From positions 1,922,001-1,986,000 of the forward strand of contig JASFXZ010000008.1 in assembly GCA_032209605.1 (NCBI GenBank): a stretch of 64,000 bases of DNA. Reading direction: 5' to 3'. Below, one piece after another: positions 34,613 through 60,520 of this stretch; position 1 is the first letter of the stretch; each line of letters starts with the position of its first letter. Below the pieces are notes generated by a model. That model was given only the letters and a program-made list of their open reading frames with translations, did not search any database and was not told the origin of the DNA. The stretch is from Mactromeris polynyma (lineage: Eukaryota; Mollusca; Bivalvia; Venerida; Mactridae). Position numbers and translations under genes: made by a program.

Positions 34613-35261
34613 GTTGTTGGAAGAGTAATAGAAATTTATGTTAAAATGAAGGTCTGTGTAAGAAGGCTAGGTAATTTGACTGACGTTTAATAATGACTTT
34701 TTAGTTATTACAGAAGAACAAATATCCTTAAGTAGTAGAAGAACAAGTTACGAACATGAGTGGCAAGCTAGGGTAGTGAACGCAACACGTGACTAGAAGC
34801 GATGATATTGCCACAAACTTCTTGTACTAATTTCTGTTTTGGTGCTAGTAATATATTCGTTTACTGGAAGTTTAAAGCCGATTGTATTGTAATATTAATC
34901 GTAAAAATCGAAAATATTTTCAATGTTTTTCCTACGATATATATAGGAGAAAATGTAAATCGTATATATGGAATCATTTCCCACAAAATGTAAGATCATT
35001 GATTAAGTTAGGTTTTGAAATATCCGTTAAGATGTTTTTGAGCTGTGTCGATTAATTTCTATCCTCGCATGATAGTCGAGTATTTCAATGGTATTTATCC
35101 ACGGTAAAATACATAAATCAATCTAACAAAAATACATTAGCACAGCTGTGGTTCTCGGCTGTTTCGGGTCATTATGACAAGACGATTCTAGAAAGATCTA
35201 CGAATGATGTGATGTAAAGAAGATAATCCTCTACAGAATTAAGACAGATGTGTGAGCATAC
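34613..35261. other. Spacer, nothing recognised
   Basis: AT-rich, no supportable gene or repeat. Confidence 0.4.
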
Positions 35262-35775
35262 ATGCCACGTGGTAGGTGTCCGGTGAACATGGACTCTGAG
35301 AGTATGCCACGTGGAAGGTGTCCGGTGAACACGGATGCTGAGAGTATGCCACGTGGTAGGTGTCCGATGAACACGGATGCTGAGAGTATGCCACGTGGCA
35401 GGTGTCCGGTGAACATGGACGCTGAGAGTATGCCACATGGTAGTTGTCCGGTTAACATGGATGCTGAGCTCGAGAGTATGCCAAGTGGTAGGTGACCGGT
35501 GAACACGGATGCTGAGAGTATGCCACATGGTAGTTGTCCGGTTAACGTGGATGCTGAGCTCGAGAGTATGCCACGTGGTAGGTGACCGGTGAACACGGAT
35601 GCTGAGAGTATGCCACCTCGTAGGTGTCCGGTGAACATGGATGCTGAGCTCGAGAGTATGCCACGTGGTAGGTGACCGGTGAACACGGATGCTGATAGTA
35701 AGGCACCTGGTAGTTGTCCGGTTAGCATGGATGCTGAGAGTATGCCACGTGGTAGATGTCCGGTTAACACGGAGT
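35262..35775. repeat. 42/48-bp minisatellite, about 12 copies
   Basis: The unit contains atgccacgtggtaggtg and tccggtgaacacggatgc. Some units carry a 6-bp insert (ctcgag within gctgagctcgagagt), making 48 bp, and these alternate with 42-bp units. Both lengths are multiples of three and the unit lacks stops in several frames, so long frames appear on both strands (202 codons on minus). Confidence 0.93.
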
Positions 35776-35882
35776 GTCATACGATGTTTGTGTATCAGAC
35801 AGGACGCTTGCTAGAGTATGAAGCTTGCATGATCTACGCCGGCGCTAGTTTTCAAAAGTTGGAAACCAGATTTTATAGATAA

Positions 35883-36253
35883 GTAACAATCGTGATGAAC
35901 TTATGCAGTTTGTTAATAAAATTGACTGTTGTGAGACAAATTTTGGCAAATTCTAGAAGCCAGGTAGGCATTCTAACAGCATATTTCAATTTAGCTTCAC
36001 GCTAGCCTAGCGTAGCATAATGTTAGAAATCAGCTTTAGACACGTATAATCACTTAATTTGCATCTAGTTCGGTAAAGTTGATTATGATTGTCATGCTAA
36101 TTTGAATCTCTCTGAAACAGGTTCATACATAAAATATCTGAGTTGAACTGACCTTGTAAATTGACCGCAGAGAATGTGGGTGCAGATTCGTTCTTACTGT
36201 TTCCTGGACTTATGGTACATTGCAGAACGTATACAAACATCATTACAAATGTA
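35883..36253. other. Spacer, nothing recognised
   Basis: No supportable feature. Confidence 0.4.
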
Positions 36254-36584
36254 CGGTGGCATATTTCTGCCACCAGTGAACTACTTAATTAACAAGACAA
36301 CTGTGTAGTTAACTAGATATTTATCGCGTTAACTACTTAACACTTATCGAATATAGAGTGTCCGTACTAGATTTAAGTGGGTAAGTGGTGGCAGTTGTGG
36401 GCACTATCAGACAATTATTCGTGTTACGGTATTTATCTGGTATGAAAATTTATCACGATACTTTTTTAGTTAACCACATAAGTATCTATTTAATTAAGTA
36501 GTTGTCTAGTTTCTTTAACGTGACAACCACCACATAATTATCTAGTTTATTAAGTAGATAACTGGTGGCAGAAATATGCCTCCA
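36254..36584. mobile_element. MITE, family C, with hairpin termini, copy 2
   Basis: Left CGGTGGCATATTTCTGCCAC, right ggtggcagaaatatgcctcc, each self-complementary, with agtgaactacttaattaac inward. Central part partly deleted or rearranged compared with 19971-20377. Confidence 0.75.
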
Positions 36585-37995
36585 TACAAATGTGAACATT
36601 AAAGTTGTTTTATTGGGTTCAAAATATGTTTACAAACGTCCACACTACAATGTACATGTATCTGTTTGAACCAGAAGTCGCCATAGTGTCTAATGATTTA
36701 TACAGACGTGTTGCCATATTGTACATCAAAATGTCAAACATAAAGTGCATTGAGATGAAGGTCTTACAAGAAAAGAGATGGTCGGTGCAATTTGAAGGTT
36801 AATATTTGTTGTGCAACATAAAAAATGCCGAGATGTTATTTTTTCTGGTCACTCCAGATCCAAAATGGATTCCGGTACATTAATCGAATTTCAGTGGATT
36901 TCGGTAAGGTAACGTACCCTTTTTCAAAGGTTAACCAATCCGCGTCAATGTTACACACGTTGTTCCATTGAAGAGAAATTGCCTTGGTGGTTAACGTAAG
37001 ATTTGATTGGTTTACACAACACTAATATGCAAAAAGCAAAACATGTTAGTATGGCTGCGCCGAAAAAAATGTGCATAAAAAAATATTGACGCTTGTCGGA
37101 TTGTAAATATCTAGCTACAGTACTTACGTTAATGAACATGTTAAGTACTATATAGCTCTACTTAATTCGCTTGTGTCAAGTTTGAAAACAGTATACATTT
37201 GAACACTCCGCACATCAGCGGGACACAATCAATGAAATAACAAATGTAAACGAAAGTGAATATTCACGATAATTGCTAAAAATTAACAGTACGTGCAATT
37301 AACAGAGGGCTGTCAGTCCTCCCACATTTAAATGATCACACAAACATTGTCACCATAGCAACCAGAAACAATATATTTCTTCAAATAAAATAAAATACAA
37401 CGTTTTTACATTTCACTATCTGTAGACGATGAAGTTTTTTTTTATCTCATAGACTCCAAGATGATTTTGAATACTGGGTGCGAAGTATAAAGACACCTTA
37501 TCCATCACTGACAGCAAGATGTTGCAAATTACTCATGTTTACAAAGGAAAACCATTTCCAGGAAATCGCATTTTCTTCAAAATATGGAAATCTGCAATAA
37601 TCCAACAGAATTCTTTGTTACAGCTGTGTAATAGAATAGTATTTTATTCATAATGTGGGCAGCATGCCCGATATTTATACATATATCGCAATGGTTTTCA
37701 ACTGAGGGAATAAAATCAAAACATTTTTATGATAGACATAATCTGTGCGCAACATAAAATGCCATTGAAAAGAAGATTTCTCATAGATCTGCGGTAAATT
37801 AATGAAACGATTCCACACTATATCAGAGGGAGTGTTAGACACTTTTTAGAAAAAATGTAGTGCTTTTCGCTATAGCACGTTTCTATCATCATCTGCCAAC
37901 AGCTATATAAGAGGGTGTGAAATCCCAAGACACGATATGGTGCACTAAGGTAGTATATGTCATGTATTTTTAAGTGTACAATGTGTTTGAGACAG
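36585..37995. other. Spacer, nothing recognised
   Basis: Short open frames at 36605-36802 and 36951-37139 have no domain, splice or conservation cue. Confidence 0.4.
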
Positions 37996-38290
37996 TCATC
38001 TTCTCCTTTTTTTTCTTCTTCATTTCTTTTTCCAATGTGTCTTCTTTTTTTTTTCTTTTTTTTTCATTCTTCCTTTCCTTAATTTCTTATGTGTAGGCTG
38101 TTTCCTCGTTTCTTTCTTCTTCTTTGTCTTATCTGCTACTGCTTTTTCGTCTCTTCTACTCTTTCTTATGGGCTTAGTTTTTCTCATTTTCTTCTTTTTC
38201 TTGTTATTTTTCTTTTTTTTCTTCTTCTACTTTTCTCTCCTCTCTTCTCTCTCGTCTGTTAACTTCTATCTGCTTCTCCTCACCTTCCAT
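37996..38290. repeat. Polypyrimidine (CTTT-rich) tract
   Basis: About 290 bases almost wholly C and T on the plus strand, with TTTTCTTCTT-type runs. Low complexity, potentially triplex-forming. Confidence 0.8.
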
Positions 38291-38589
38291 AATTCGAGGG
38301 GTTAGAGCCAGAATCCACCTTCTTCTTAATAAAATTATACAAAGATAGCTGGTTCTGGCGCCAACACCTCGAATAATATACTGATCTGGGCCCTTAATAG
38401 TCCGTAAGCAGCTCAACGAAAACTGTGCGAGGAAGAGACGAACATAGCCTCAAATGCTAAAATACGGACACTATGTACTGTCATGTCTGGTGAAGAAGTG
38501 TCATTGGTATAAACATGAAAGCCGAAGTCTACAATTTCCCTGATGCAGTTGTTCTATTATATTCCAATGGGGTGAAGATATTTATTGTT

Positions 38590-38880
38590 TTGCTGGGAAA
38601 GAACTCAGCGGTTATAGTGCAAGGCTGTCACCCGGGAGGTCCGGGCTCGATTCCAGGGCAGATCAGATGGATCCGTGACATTTGGCAACAGTCATTTCAT
38701 TCATGTGTCTTCCTCCTCTGATTCATGTGGAGAATTTGTCACATTCTTCCGGAAGGACAATTTAGTGCCGGTTGGTAACTAATTCCAGGAAAACTGACTT
38801 AGTCAACTGACCGCCATATATAACGGAAGAAGTGTTTTAAAAGGGCGCAAACCCGGTTAAACCAAAAGGGAAAATGAAAT
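38590..38880 (+). mobile_element. tRNA-derived SINE-like repeat, family S3
   Basis: A-box-like ctcagcggttatagtgcaag and B-box-like gggctcgattcc. The 3' domain (tgattcatgtggag, agtcaactgaccgcca, gggcgcaaaccc) is shared with copies at 23936 and 61820. Confidence 0.72.
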
Positions 38881-41380
38881 ATTTATCAAAATTTAATAAA
38901 TTGCACAGTTAGTTAATGGGAATAAGGTAGGAATCCACATACAATCAGGTCGTTTTGTAGTTTGAGTAACTTTATCATCTAAAAGTTTTACAAGTTCACG
39001 ACACGCATAATTTGTAGCTACTTATACATAAGAAACATTGGCGTTCCAGACTTGCAATTTGAGTAAGTCAAACACTATATCGATAATGATAACATGTTCT
39101 TGCAGGGTTAGGATAAACTTAATTAAAACTTGAGTGGATACATATTACAACCCAAAAATGTCACTTGTTGCAACGATAAAAGAAATTCAAGTATTGTCAA
39201 ATCCCTCTTCACTTTAATACCGTTAAGATTTATTGTATCGTAACGAATGACGAAATACGAAACTCTGTCAATGTGAAGCACATATTCAAATGTCTAGGTT
39301 CGAAATTTAATTAACTAGATTATCATCGAGAGTTAATTATTATTCTGCGATACATACTTACAGGTCTGGGCGAAGAATGTCATGGGTATACAGCAATAAT
39401 TCATTTATTCAAATCAGGGCATTAACATTTCGTGGTGTACTATTTCAACGTGACCACTAGAGGGCGCTGTGTTGGCGCTATGATTAATTGCTTAACAATG
39501 ACACGGCTAATATACCGCAATTTTATGGTAATATAATTGTCGGCGTGGAAATGCAGTGAATATTTTCTTCCGTAAAAGGCGATATAGACAATATATGTGA
39601 TTGTCTTACATTCAGACTGGCGCCCTGCGAACCATTTTTTTCTGAAATTTACGTTTCATGCCATTCTTAGGTTGTTCAAACCTGTTTTTTATGTGTCACC
39701 CTGCAAGCATCTTAATCGAAAATTAACATACGTAATTTGTGAACATTTGATTGCGAATCCATCATATTATGAAACTAATTTTCGCTCATCGACTCTTCTG
39801 TACTTTAGCCACTGTAATAATCGTTGTTCTGATGTACGAAGATAAATCATTATTGTAGTAATCATATTGATAATATTAATTATAAATTCATTTCGTGCAT
39901 ATTATGACAAGAGAGAAACAATTATTTTACAATGTGATCAAATGCGTTATTGAAAATAAATGAACATGGCAAAACTCATATTTGCCATGAACTGGGCCTA
40001 GACTATAGTTAGAGAAATGTTTGTACATGTAGTTATACAGTTTGTTGGAGAAAAGTTTCCGTCGTTTTCTTGTCTTCACACGTTCCTGTGAGGAGACATG
40101 TCGCGCCTACCTTGTATGGCGTATTAATTATTCGATATAACAAATTAAATTGATAACTAACTGTTTGAGTTTTTTTCCTTCAACTGTGAATCGATTAACT
40201 CTGAATATGTAAATAAACAAGTAATCATGGGAAGCTTTCTTATAATTTTCTATTCACGAATAAAAACAGTATTAGTTCGTTAACCCCCAAACCAGTGTGG
40301 TGTCTTTTGAATTACAAGGGGTCTTTCTTGTGTCAATATTTACACACCAAGAAGAAAAAATACTTATATTTCAACATTTAATAATTGATCAAATTTACTT
40401 GTTACATCAATTAAGAATCGCTAGACTGAAACGCTTGTCGTGACAAGTGTAATTCTAGTATTTACATAAAGTTAAACATAATATTGTCAAAGGAAATCTG
40501 TATATTTGAAGAGATGACAATTCTTTGTCCGTTTTTTTTTGTCACAAGTTTGTTGTATAAATATGCACTGTAGTATTCACTACAATTCTAAATCATAGAA
40601 AATGAATTACATTTACAATATTAAATATATACGCCCACAATGATGCCTTTAATACTTATTCTATTATATCTATCGTATGTTTTTAGTTGTATTCGTGATT
40701 TAAATGCGTGTTTCCCAGGATCGATCTCAACACAGCTGATAGACACCTGCATCGATAAATAATAACGGCACAACAATGATTTCACAATGACACAAGTGGC
40801 GTGTTGATATTTGCTCAGAAAGAGCACCCTTTTTAACTTCAAATAGGCTCCTTATAAATGAATATGTCTCGTATATATGTATACAAGATGAGCGCTTTAT
40901 CATACCCTACGAATAATTTATTCAATTTCTATGGTAAAACATGCCAAAAAATATCTTCTCACGGTATGCAGACATTTCGAAACTTTAAATTAAAATAAAT
41001 CATCTAGTAATTTGAAAACATGTCATTTGTTTGTATTTAAAACAATAAACAATGACATAGCATAGTTTAGTTCGTGTTCAGTTGACAGACCCGGGCATAA
41101 AGCACGGTACCTTTTTTATGAAGCCGAAAACCAGCATATAATGAGTACATGTACAAACTCTTTTCGAGAATATTTGCGTTTATTTATCGTCGCCACCTTT
41201 TTACCTATATGGGTGACGTTTCCGGAAGAATATTTGTCATTTTAGATTTTAGGAGGACTGTGCAGGATACAGAAGATGCCGAAGTTCCTGAAGCACCCCT
41301 TGGTTCTTTTACATGCCCGATGTAAAGTATCGTACAAGGGACCTCAGTTTTTCAAAGTCTCATCTGAAAGACAGTTGGTA
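38881..41380. other. 2.5-kb spacer, nothing recognised
   Basis: AT-rich. Open frames at 39597-39845 and 40621-40842 lack any recognisable motif or splice support. Confidence 0.4.
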
Positions 41381-41382
41381 CT

Positions 41383-41456
41383 GTTGGTGGTGGAGCTGGT
41401 ATTCGAACATGCGTTCCCTGGATTACTAGTCCAGAGTGCTACCACTTGGCCACCTA
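41383..41456 (-). mobile_element. tRNA-Thr-like pseudogene or SINE head
   Basis: On the minus strand ggtggccaagtggtagcac resembles a D arm, followed by a perfect 5-bp anticodon stem (ctgga/tccag) around the loop ctagtaa, anticodon AGT (Thr). The T arm (atgttcgaatacc) is mismatched and the acceptor stem is poor, so a working tRNA is unlikely. Confidence 0.5.
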
Positions 41457-41469
41457 TCTACTACTCTTT

Positions 41470-41660
41470 TCTGTGACTTCTTTACAATTCATACATATCA
41501 GTCTCGATGCCTGCTTCCTAGATTACTTACCAGTACTCGCGCCAAATCCAGGAACTGTGGAGTGCGTGATCAGACCCTGATCATCGCGGAACTCAAACTC
41601 ATGACCTTCGGGTTAGGAGTCAGGCTGTCTACTCTTCGACCACTACGCTTTCCCTACGTT
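41470..41660 (-). mobile_element. tRNA-derived SINE-like repeat, family S4
   Basis: Matches 22200-22375 over tctcgatgcctgcttcc, accagtactcgcgcca and the minus-strand tRNA-like head (ggtcgaagagtagacagcc). B-box decayed. Confidence 0.7.
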
Positions 41661-42048
41661 TCTTTATGTAACTGAATGGGATGAAACATTTGCTTGACTC
41701 ATCTTGAAGATGATGCTCCGACTTGTACGGGCGGAGACAATTGAGGCCAGCACTTTCAATGAAAACCAGTCACTCGCGTTTATACAAAAATGTCATGGTC
41801 AGACGATGTTCGAACCCAAGGTTAAAGAAAAAAATATTATCAGTCGAAAATCGTTAGCCCTTCCCTCTTAAATGATTTCCTCATCAGCAACGGAATGATA
41901 TTTTAGAGGCTGTAATGTATGCATATTACAGTTGCTGTTTAAAGGGAGAGAATAAGCATTCGGTTGTTGTTAATAAAGACGGAGTTAGGTCCCTTGTCAC
42001 GTATCTGATAAACTGTCAATTTGAAAAAAAAATGTAATGGATACTAAA

Positions 42049-42680
42049 CAGTCAATATCAACATAGAGACGCTCTAGAGAAGTCATTATCTGTGTCGATA
42101 GCAGTGTGAACTCTTCAAATGTAGCTGTATCATTGAGAGCAGCAATACCAACATAGAGACGCTCTAGAGAAGTCATTATCTGTGTCGATAGCAGTGTGAA
42201 CTCTTCAAATGTAGCTGTATCATTGAGAGCAGCAATATCAACATAGAGACGCACTAGAGAAGTTATTATCTGTGTCGATAGCAGTGTGAACTCTTCAAAT
42301 GTAGCTGTATCATTGAGAGCAGCAATATCAACACAGAGACGCTCTAGAGAAGTTATTATCTGTGTCGATAGCAGTGTGAACTCTTCAAATGTAGCTGTAT
42401 CATTGAGAGCAGCAATATCAACATAGAGACGCTCTAGAGAAGTTATTATCTGTGTCGATAGCAGTGTGAACTCTTCATTTAGCTGTATCATTGAGAGCAG
42501 CAATATCAACATAGAGACGCTCTAGAGAAGTCATTATCTGTGTCGATAGCAGTGTGAACTCTTCAAATGTAGCTGTATCATTGAGAGCAGCAATACCAAC
42601 ATAGAGACGCTCTAGAGAAGTTATTATCTGTGTCGATAGCAGTGTGAACTCTTCATTTAGCTGTATCATTGAGAGCAGCA
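42049..42680. repeat. 90-bp tandem repeat, 7 copies, with a 30-residue frame on minus
   Basis: Units contain gaagtcattatctgtgtcg, atagcagtgtgaactcttc and gctgtatcattgagagcagc. Five units are 90 bp; two are 88 bp (cttcatttagctg for cttcaaatgtagctg). On the minus strand the 90-bp unit encodes a 30-residue phrase with ATFEEFTLLSTQI and TSLERLYVDIAALND, amphipathic in look; the 88-bp units shift the frame. No start, splice site or neighbour supports a gene, so I call it a minisatellite. Confidence 0.85.
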
Positions 42681-44176
42681 AGACATTTATATGTGATAAT
42701 TACTTTACAATTTCTGTACACGTAACAGTCAGAAATTAGCAACCTGCATCAGCTAACAATGTATACGGAAGATAATTATTTCAGAGATTATCAGTTAGCT
42801 GCAGTACTGAATAATTCAAAAGCTGGAATTTAATTGCTACCGCTGCACTTTCACCTTTTGCCATCAGATCCGTGTCCAATAATCTTCTTGTTGCTGCAGT
42901 GGACGTACCAGGCCAGAGATCACATCGATACCAGGGTACTTTGTACTGTGTTCTTTATTATGATATGCTTTTATTCAGATACATTGTTATCTTCATGCTT
43001 GCCATTTAATTTGAAGTTGACCGCTATCGATACACATAAATTGCTGTATAAGTAAATTATATGAAAATAACAATTGCTTTAATACCTATAACCAGGGGCA
43101 TTCAAAGTAGAATGGACTTGCTATGATTCAGCCTTGATGCATAGCAAGATACTTTGCGGAAAATAGTTTTTACATTTAGCAGAATGTCAAGACAATGACG
43201 GCAGAATCATGTTGTAATGAAGGATGCATTTACAATGTATAGTGTAACACATTGCCTAGTAAAGAGTAGAATGGGGTCAAGACTTACACGTCTAACAATC
43301 ATTACGTAAAGCACAATATATGTTTGTATAGATTAGCTTGAAATAATCTTTAAAACCTGTAAATAATAAGTTTTAATGCTTTAATCTTTAACGTCTCACA
43401 TTTATTTTAAGTACTCTATATAAAGTTTGCCATAATTACGTAGACCTATCGTGACATTCAGTACAGTATTTGACATACTATATATCAGACAGATATATTT
43501 CTCAATACATTAGACTTTACAGTCTATGAGTATACAATATTAACAGTTGAACAATTACAATATATGTGGTCAATGGCCACATTAATACTATCATAATATA
43601 TGTATATAGTTTCAACAGTTTGTGTACAAAATGTGATACTATCTAAATAGCGTTAATTTTACATATAATAATAATATCTAATGAGCCTATATAAGTATAA
43701 ACATTGTACATGTACTGGGAAAAAAACCGTATCTATAAATTAATGTAAGTACATGTATAGTAGGACATAGGATACGTGGAGTACTAAGCTGTATGAGAGT
43801 ATATTAATTCATATAAAATGTTTGTTTCTCATTTCAAACGATTTGTAAGTATACATGGCTAGATTTCTTATAATAGTTTTGTTATTTGAATTATATATTG
43901 AATTGATGTATAACTTAAATAAAAGTTTGCTTAATATTCATACTACATGTACATAGTAATATACTATTTGTGGTCTTGATAATCACAGTCCTGAAAACCT
44001 ACATATTCATAGTTTGTTGTTGATCCTAGAGCACCGGGCCTAGGGATAAAAGAATATACAGATCTGGTACATTATTAAGGGCTTTTTTCTTAACAGAATA
44101 TGAACAGTGTGCCGATATGTATTATGTAAACATTACTGAAAACATAGTGTGTTTGGGTTGGGTATATGTAGGGCTG
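42681..44176. other. 1.5-kb AT-rich spacer, nothing recognised
   Basis: Many TATA/TAATA runs, no gene or repeat supported. Confidence 0.4.
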
Positions 44177-44389
44177 CGGGACAACTCGACCCCTAACCAA
44201 CTCGACCCCTTACCAACTCGACCCCCTATTTTGCTAAGTCAACTCGACCCCTTACCAACTCGACCCCCTATTTTGCTAAGTCAACTCGACCCCTTACCAA
44301 CTCGACCCCCTATTTTGCTAAGTCAACTCGACCCCTCTTTTTATTTTCAATGTATGTATGGAGGATCGGGTAGGGGTCGAGTTGTCCCG
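44177..44389. mobile_element. 213-bp inverted-repeat element with internal 42-bp array
   Basis: Left CGGGACAACTCGACCCCTAA pairs with right TAGGGGTCGAGTTGTCCCG. Between them aactcgaccccttaccaact plus cgaccccctattttgctaag repeats about 3.5 times with a 42-bp period. The tandem unit is made of the terminal motif ACTCGACCCC. Confidence 0.8.
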
Positions 44390-44847
44390 ATATCATCTAT
44401 AGAGGGTATTTGTGTGTTCCGGGGTAAGATCGAATATTATTACACTATTATCAAGTGAGTAGCGGACGGAATATTTTCACGAGTGGCGTAATCAGATGAT
44501 CACAATGTGAAATAACTCGACATTATTCTATATCATGTTTCCTTCTGGTCTTAATAGTTTACATGATTCATTATCGCCAAAGACCTAAATACCTAATAGT
44601 TCTTTGTTTTCGCTTTGATAATTTCCCTTTCACTGTGAATTATAAAATTGGATAATATTTCACCGTTATTCCGCGGTAAATCACATGAAAACATGTAATG
44701 AAGGTACACTAATTTCTTTGACCGAGAAATGAATCGGTATCTTTAGGTTCTAATGCTATTCAACAAATGAATATATCTTTTCGCTACATTTTACACTTTG
44801 AGTATTTACATGACTGTAAAAAATACGATTAACTAAATATTACGGAA

Positions 44848-44960
44848 CGCATGCGCATTTTCTTCATCCGGGTTCTATTCTGCAAAAAAACAAGAGGACG
44901 AAATTGGGGATTCAATATTCCTTAATTGCCCTAAAAGTATGCTTACCTGTTCTTCTAGAA
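44848..44960 (+). promoter_or_regulatory. Candidate ZFR promoter / 5' leader exon
   Basis: ACGCATGCGCA at 44847-44857 matches 10 of 12 positions of the NRF-1 consensus, in an otherwise AT-rich, CpG-poor flank. It is followed by ttcatccgggttctattctg and, about 70 bases on, a donor-like AAAA|GTATGC. The distance to the ZFR start (1.2 kb) suits a non-coding first exon. Inference only. Confidence 0.3.
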
Positions 44961-45124
44961 TGTAACATTTTTGTATATCAATGTTCGCTTTGCTGGAAAA
45001 ACTTTGAAGTTTCTTTGTTTGTGTTGTGTTCTTCTACATAGCCTTGACCGGGGCACGCGGTCTTGGCGTCTGACTGATCTAAGTATTGATCAAATTCAGA
45101 AGAAGCAACGACTTTGTTTGAAAT

Positions 45125-45645
45125 GCGTGTTTTTTTTTCCTTTGTGCATTAACTCGTGCAAACAAATGATTGACATGGTGTATTATAGTGGATCTATAAT
45201 TTATATATATTTATAATACCGGATGATTTCAATATCTAGCCACCATTTCAATATTTTAGGAATGGGAGTGACGGTATAAAACAAAGGGTCTGAGACAAAT
45301 ATGTTTAAAGCAGTAAAATATCGCCCGATCTTCATCAATAGTTTGTCATCATTTGTTTTCCCCTCAGAAAAAATATTGTGTGTTTTTTTTGTCCTTTGTG
45401 CATTGAATCTTGCAAACATATGATTGACATGGTGTATTATAGTGCCTTTATTAGTGGATCTATACTTGATATATATAATACCGGATGATTTCAATATCTA
45501 GCCACCATTTCAATATTGGGAATGGGACGGTATAAAACATAGGGTCCAAGACAAATATGTTTAAAGCAGTAAAACATCGCCCGATCTTCATCAATAGTTT
45601 GTCATCATTTGTTTTCCCTTCAGAAAAAATATTTCTAACTGCAGT
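45125..45645. repeat. Tandem duplication of a ~250-bp segment
   Basis: Copy 1 (about 45125-45374) and copy 2 (about 45379-45640) share, in order, gattgacatggtgtattata, ataccggatgatttcaatat, acaaatatgtttaaagcagt, cgcccgatcttcatcaatag and tttgtcatcatttgttttcc. High identity implies a recent event. It lies between the candidate promoter and the ZFR start codon. Confidence 0.9.
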
Positions 45646-45674
45646 AAATTTTATGAAGTAAAGCAAGGAAAAAG

Positions 45675-45775
45675 TGCCCTTGATGTTAAGTCTCGAACTG
45701 ATGACCCCCTAAACACTAGTAAGTAGTATGGAACTCGACCAACTGAGCTGACTGGGCGGCTGTCTAACCTCACAC
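45675..45775 (-). mobile_element. tRNA-derived SINE head
   Basis: On the minus strand A-box-like cagctcagttggtcgag and B-box-like tcagttcgagac are about 40 bases apart. No functional tRNA fold. Confidence 0.55.
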
Positions 45776-46105
45776 CACTGCAGTTATAGGAATATCTTAT
45801 TATTGTGCAGGCAATTTAATGGAACATATGGAGAAAACAAACTAGTTTAATAGAAGATAGGTATCAATAAATGGCCCCTAAAATGGCCTAACGAGTGCCA
45901 CCAGTATGCTGACAATGTATTAACACTTAGTACTTTTCAGAAAACTTGAAGTTTTCAAATTAAAATGTGTATGAAAGTACTTTTCAAATCAAAACGTGTA
46001 TGAACAATCGTATTTAGAGTAGTACTTCAAAGAACTATTTTAACTGGACTTATTGCAAGAAATTTATGTTTTCTATTTCTCAGATTCTCTTCTTAGGCAT
46101 AGGAG

Positions 46106-60428
<14,323 letters not shown>

Positions 60429-60514
60429 GTGTTGTCTACAGCATTTCCACTTGATGGAAAAAGTGTTAATGAGACGTGTGTATAAATAGTTGGATGTAAA
60501 CAAACAAAGTGTTG

Positions 60515-60520
60515 AATAAA
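60515..60520 (+). terminator. ZFR: Candidate ZFR poly(A) signal (proximal)
   Basis: AATAAA 87 bases after the stop. Further hexamers at 60879-60884 and 61769-61774 would give longer 3' UTRs. Which is used cannot be seen. Confidence 0.45.

Noticed and set aside
35172..35780. 202-codon minus frame, Thr/His/Trp-rich
   Set aside because: Product of a 42/48-bp minisatellite without stops; several frames on both strands are open together.
41383..41456. Functional tRNA-Thr(AGT) gene
   Set aside because: Anticodon arm is perfect but T arm and acceptor stem do not pair well; it adjoins SINE sequence.
44117..44458. 113-codon plus frame as a gene
   Set aside because: Runs through the inverted-repeat element and its 42-bp array.
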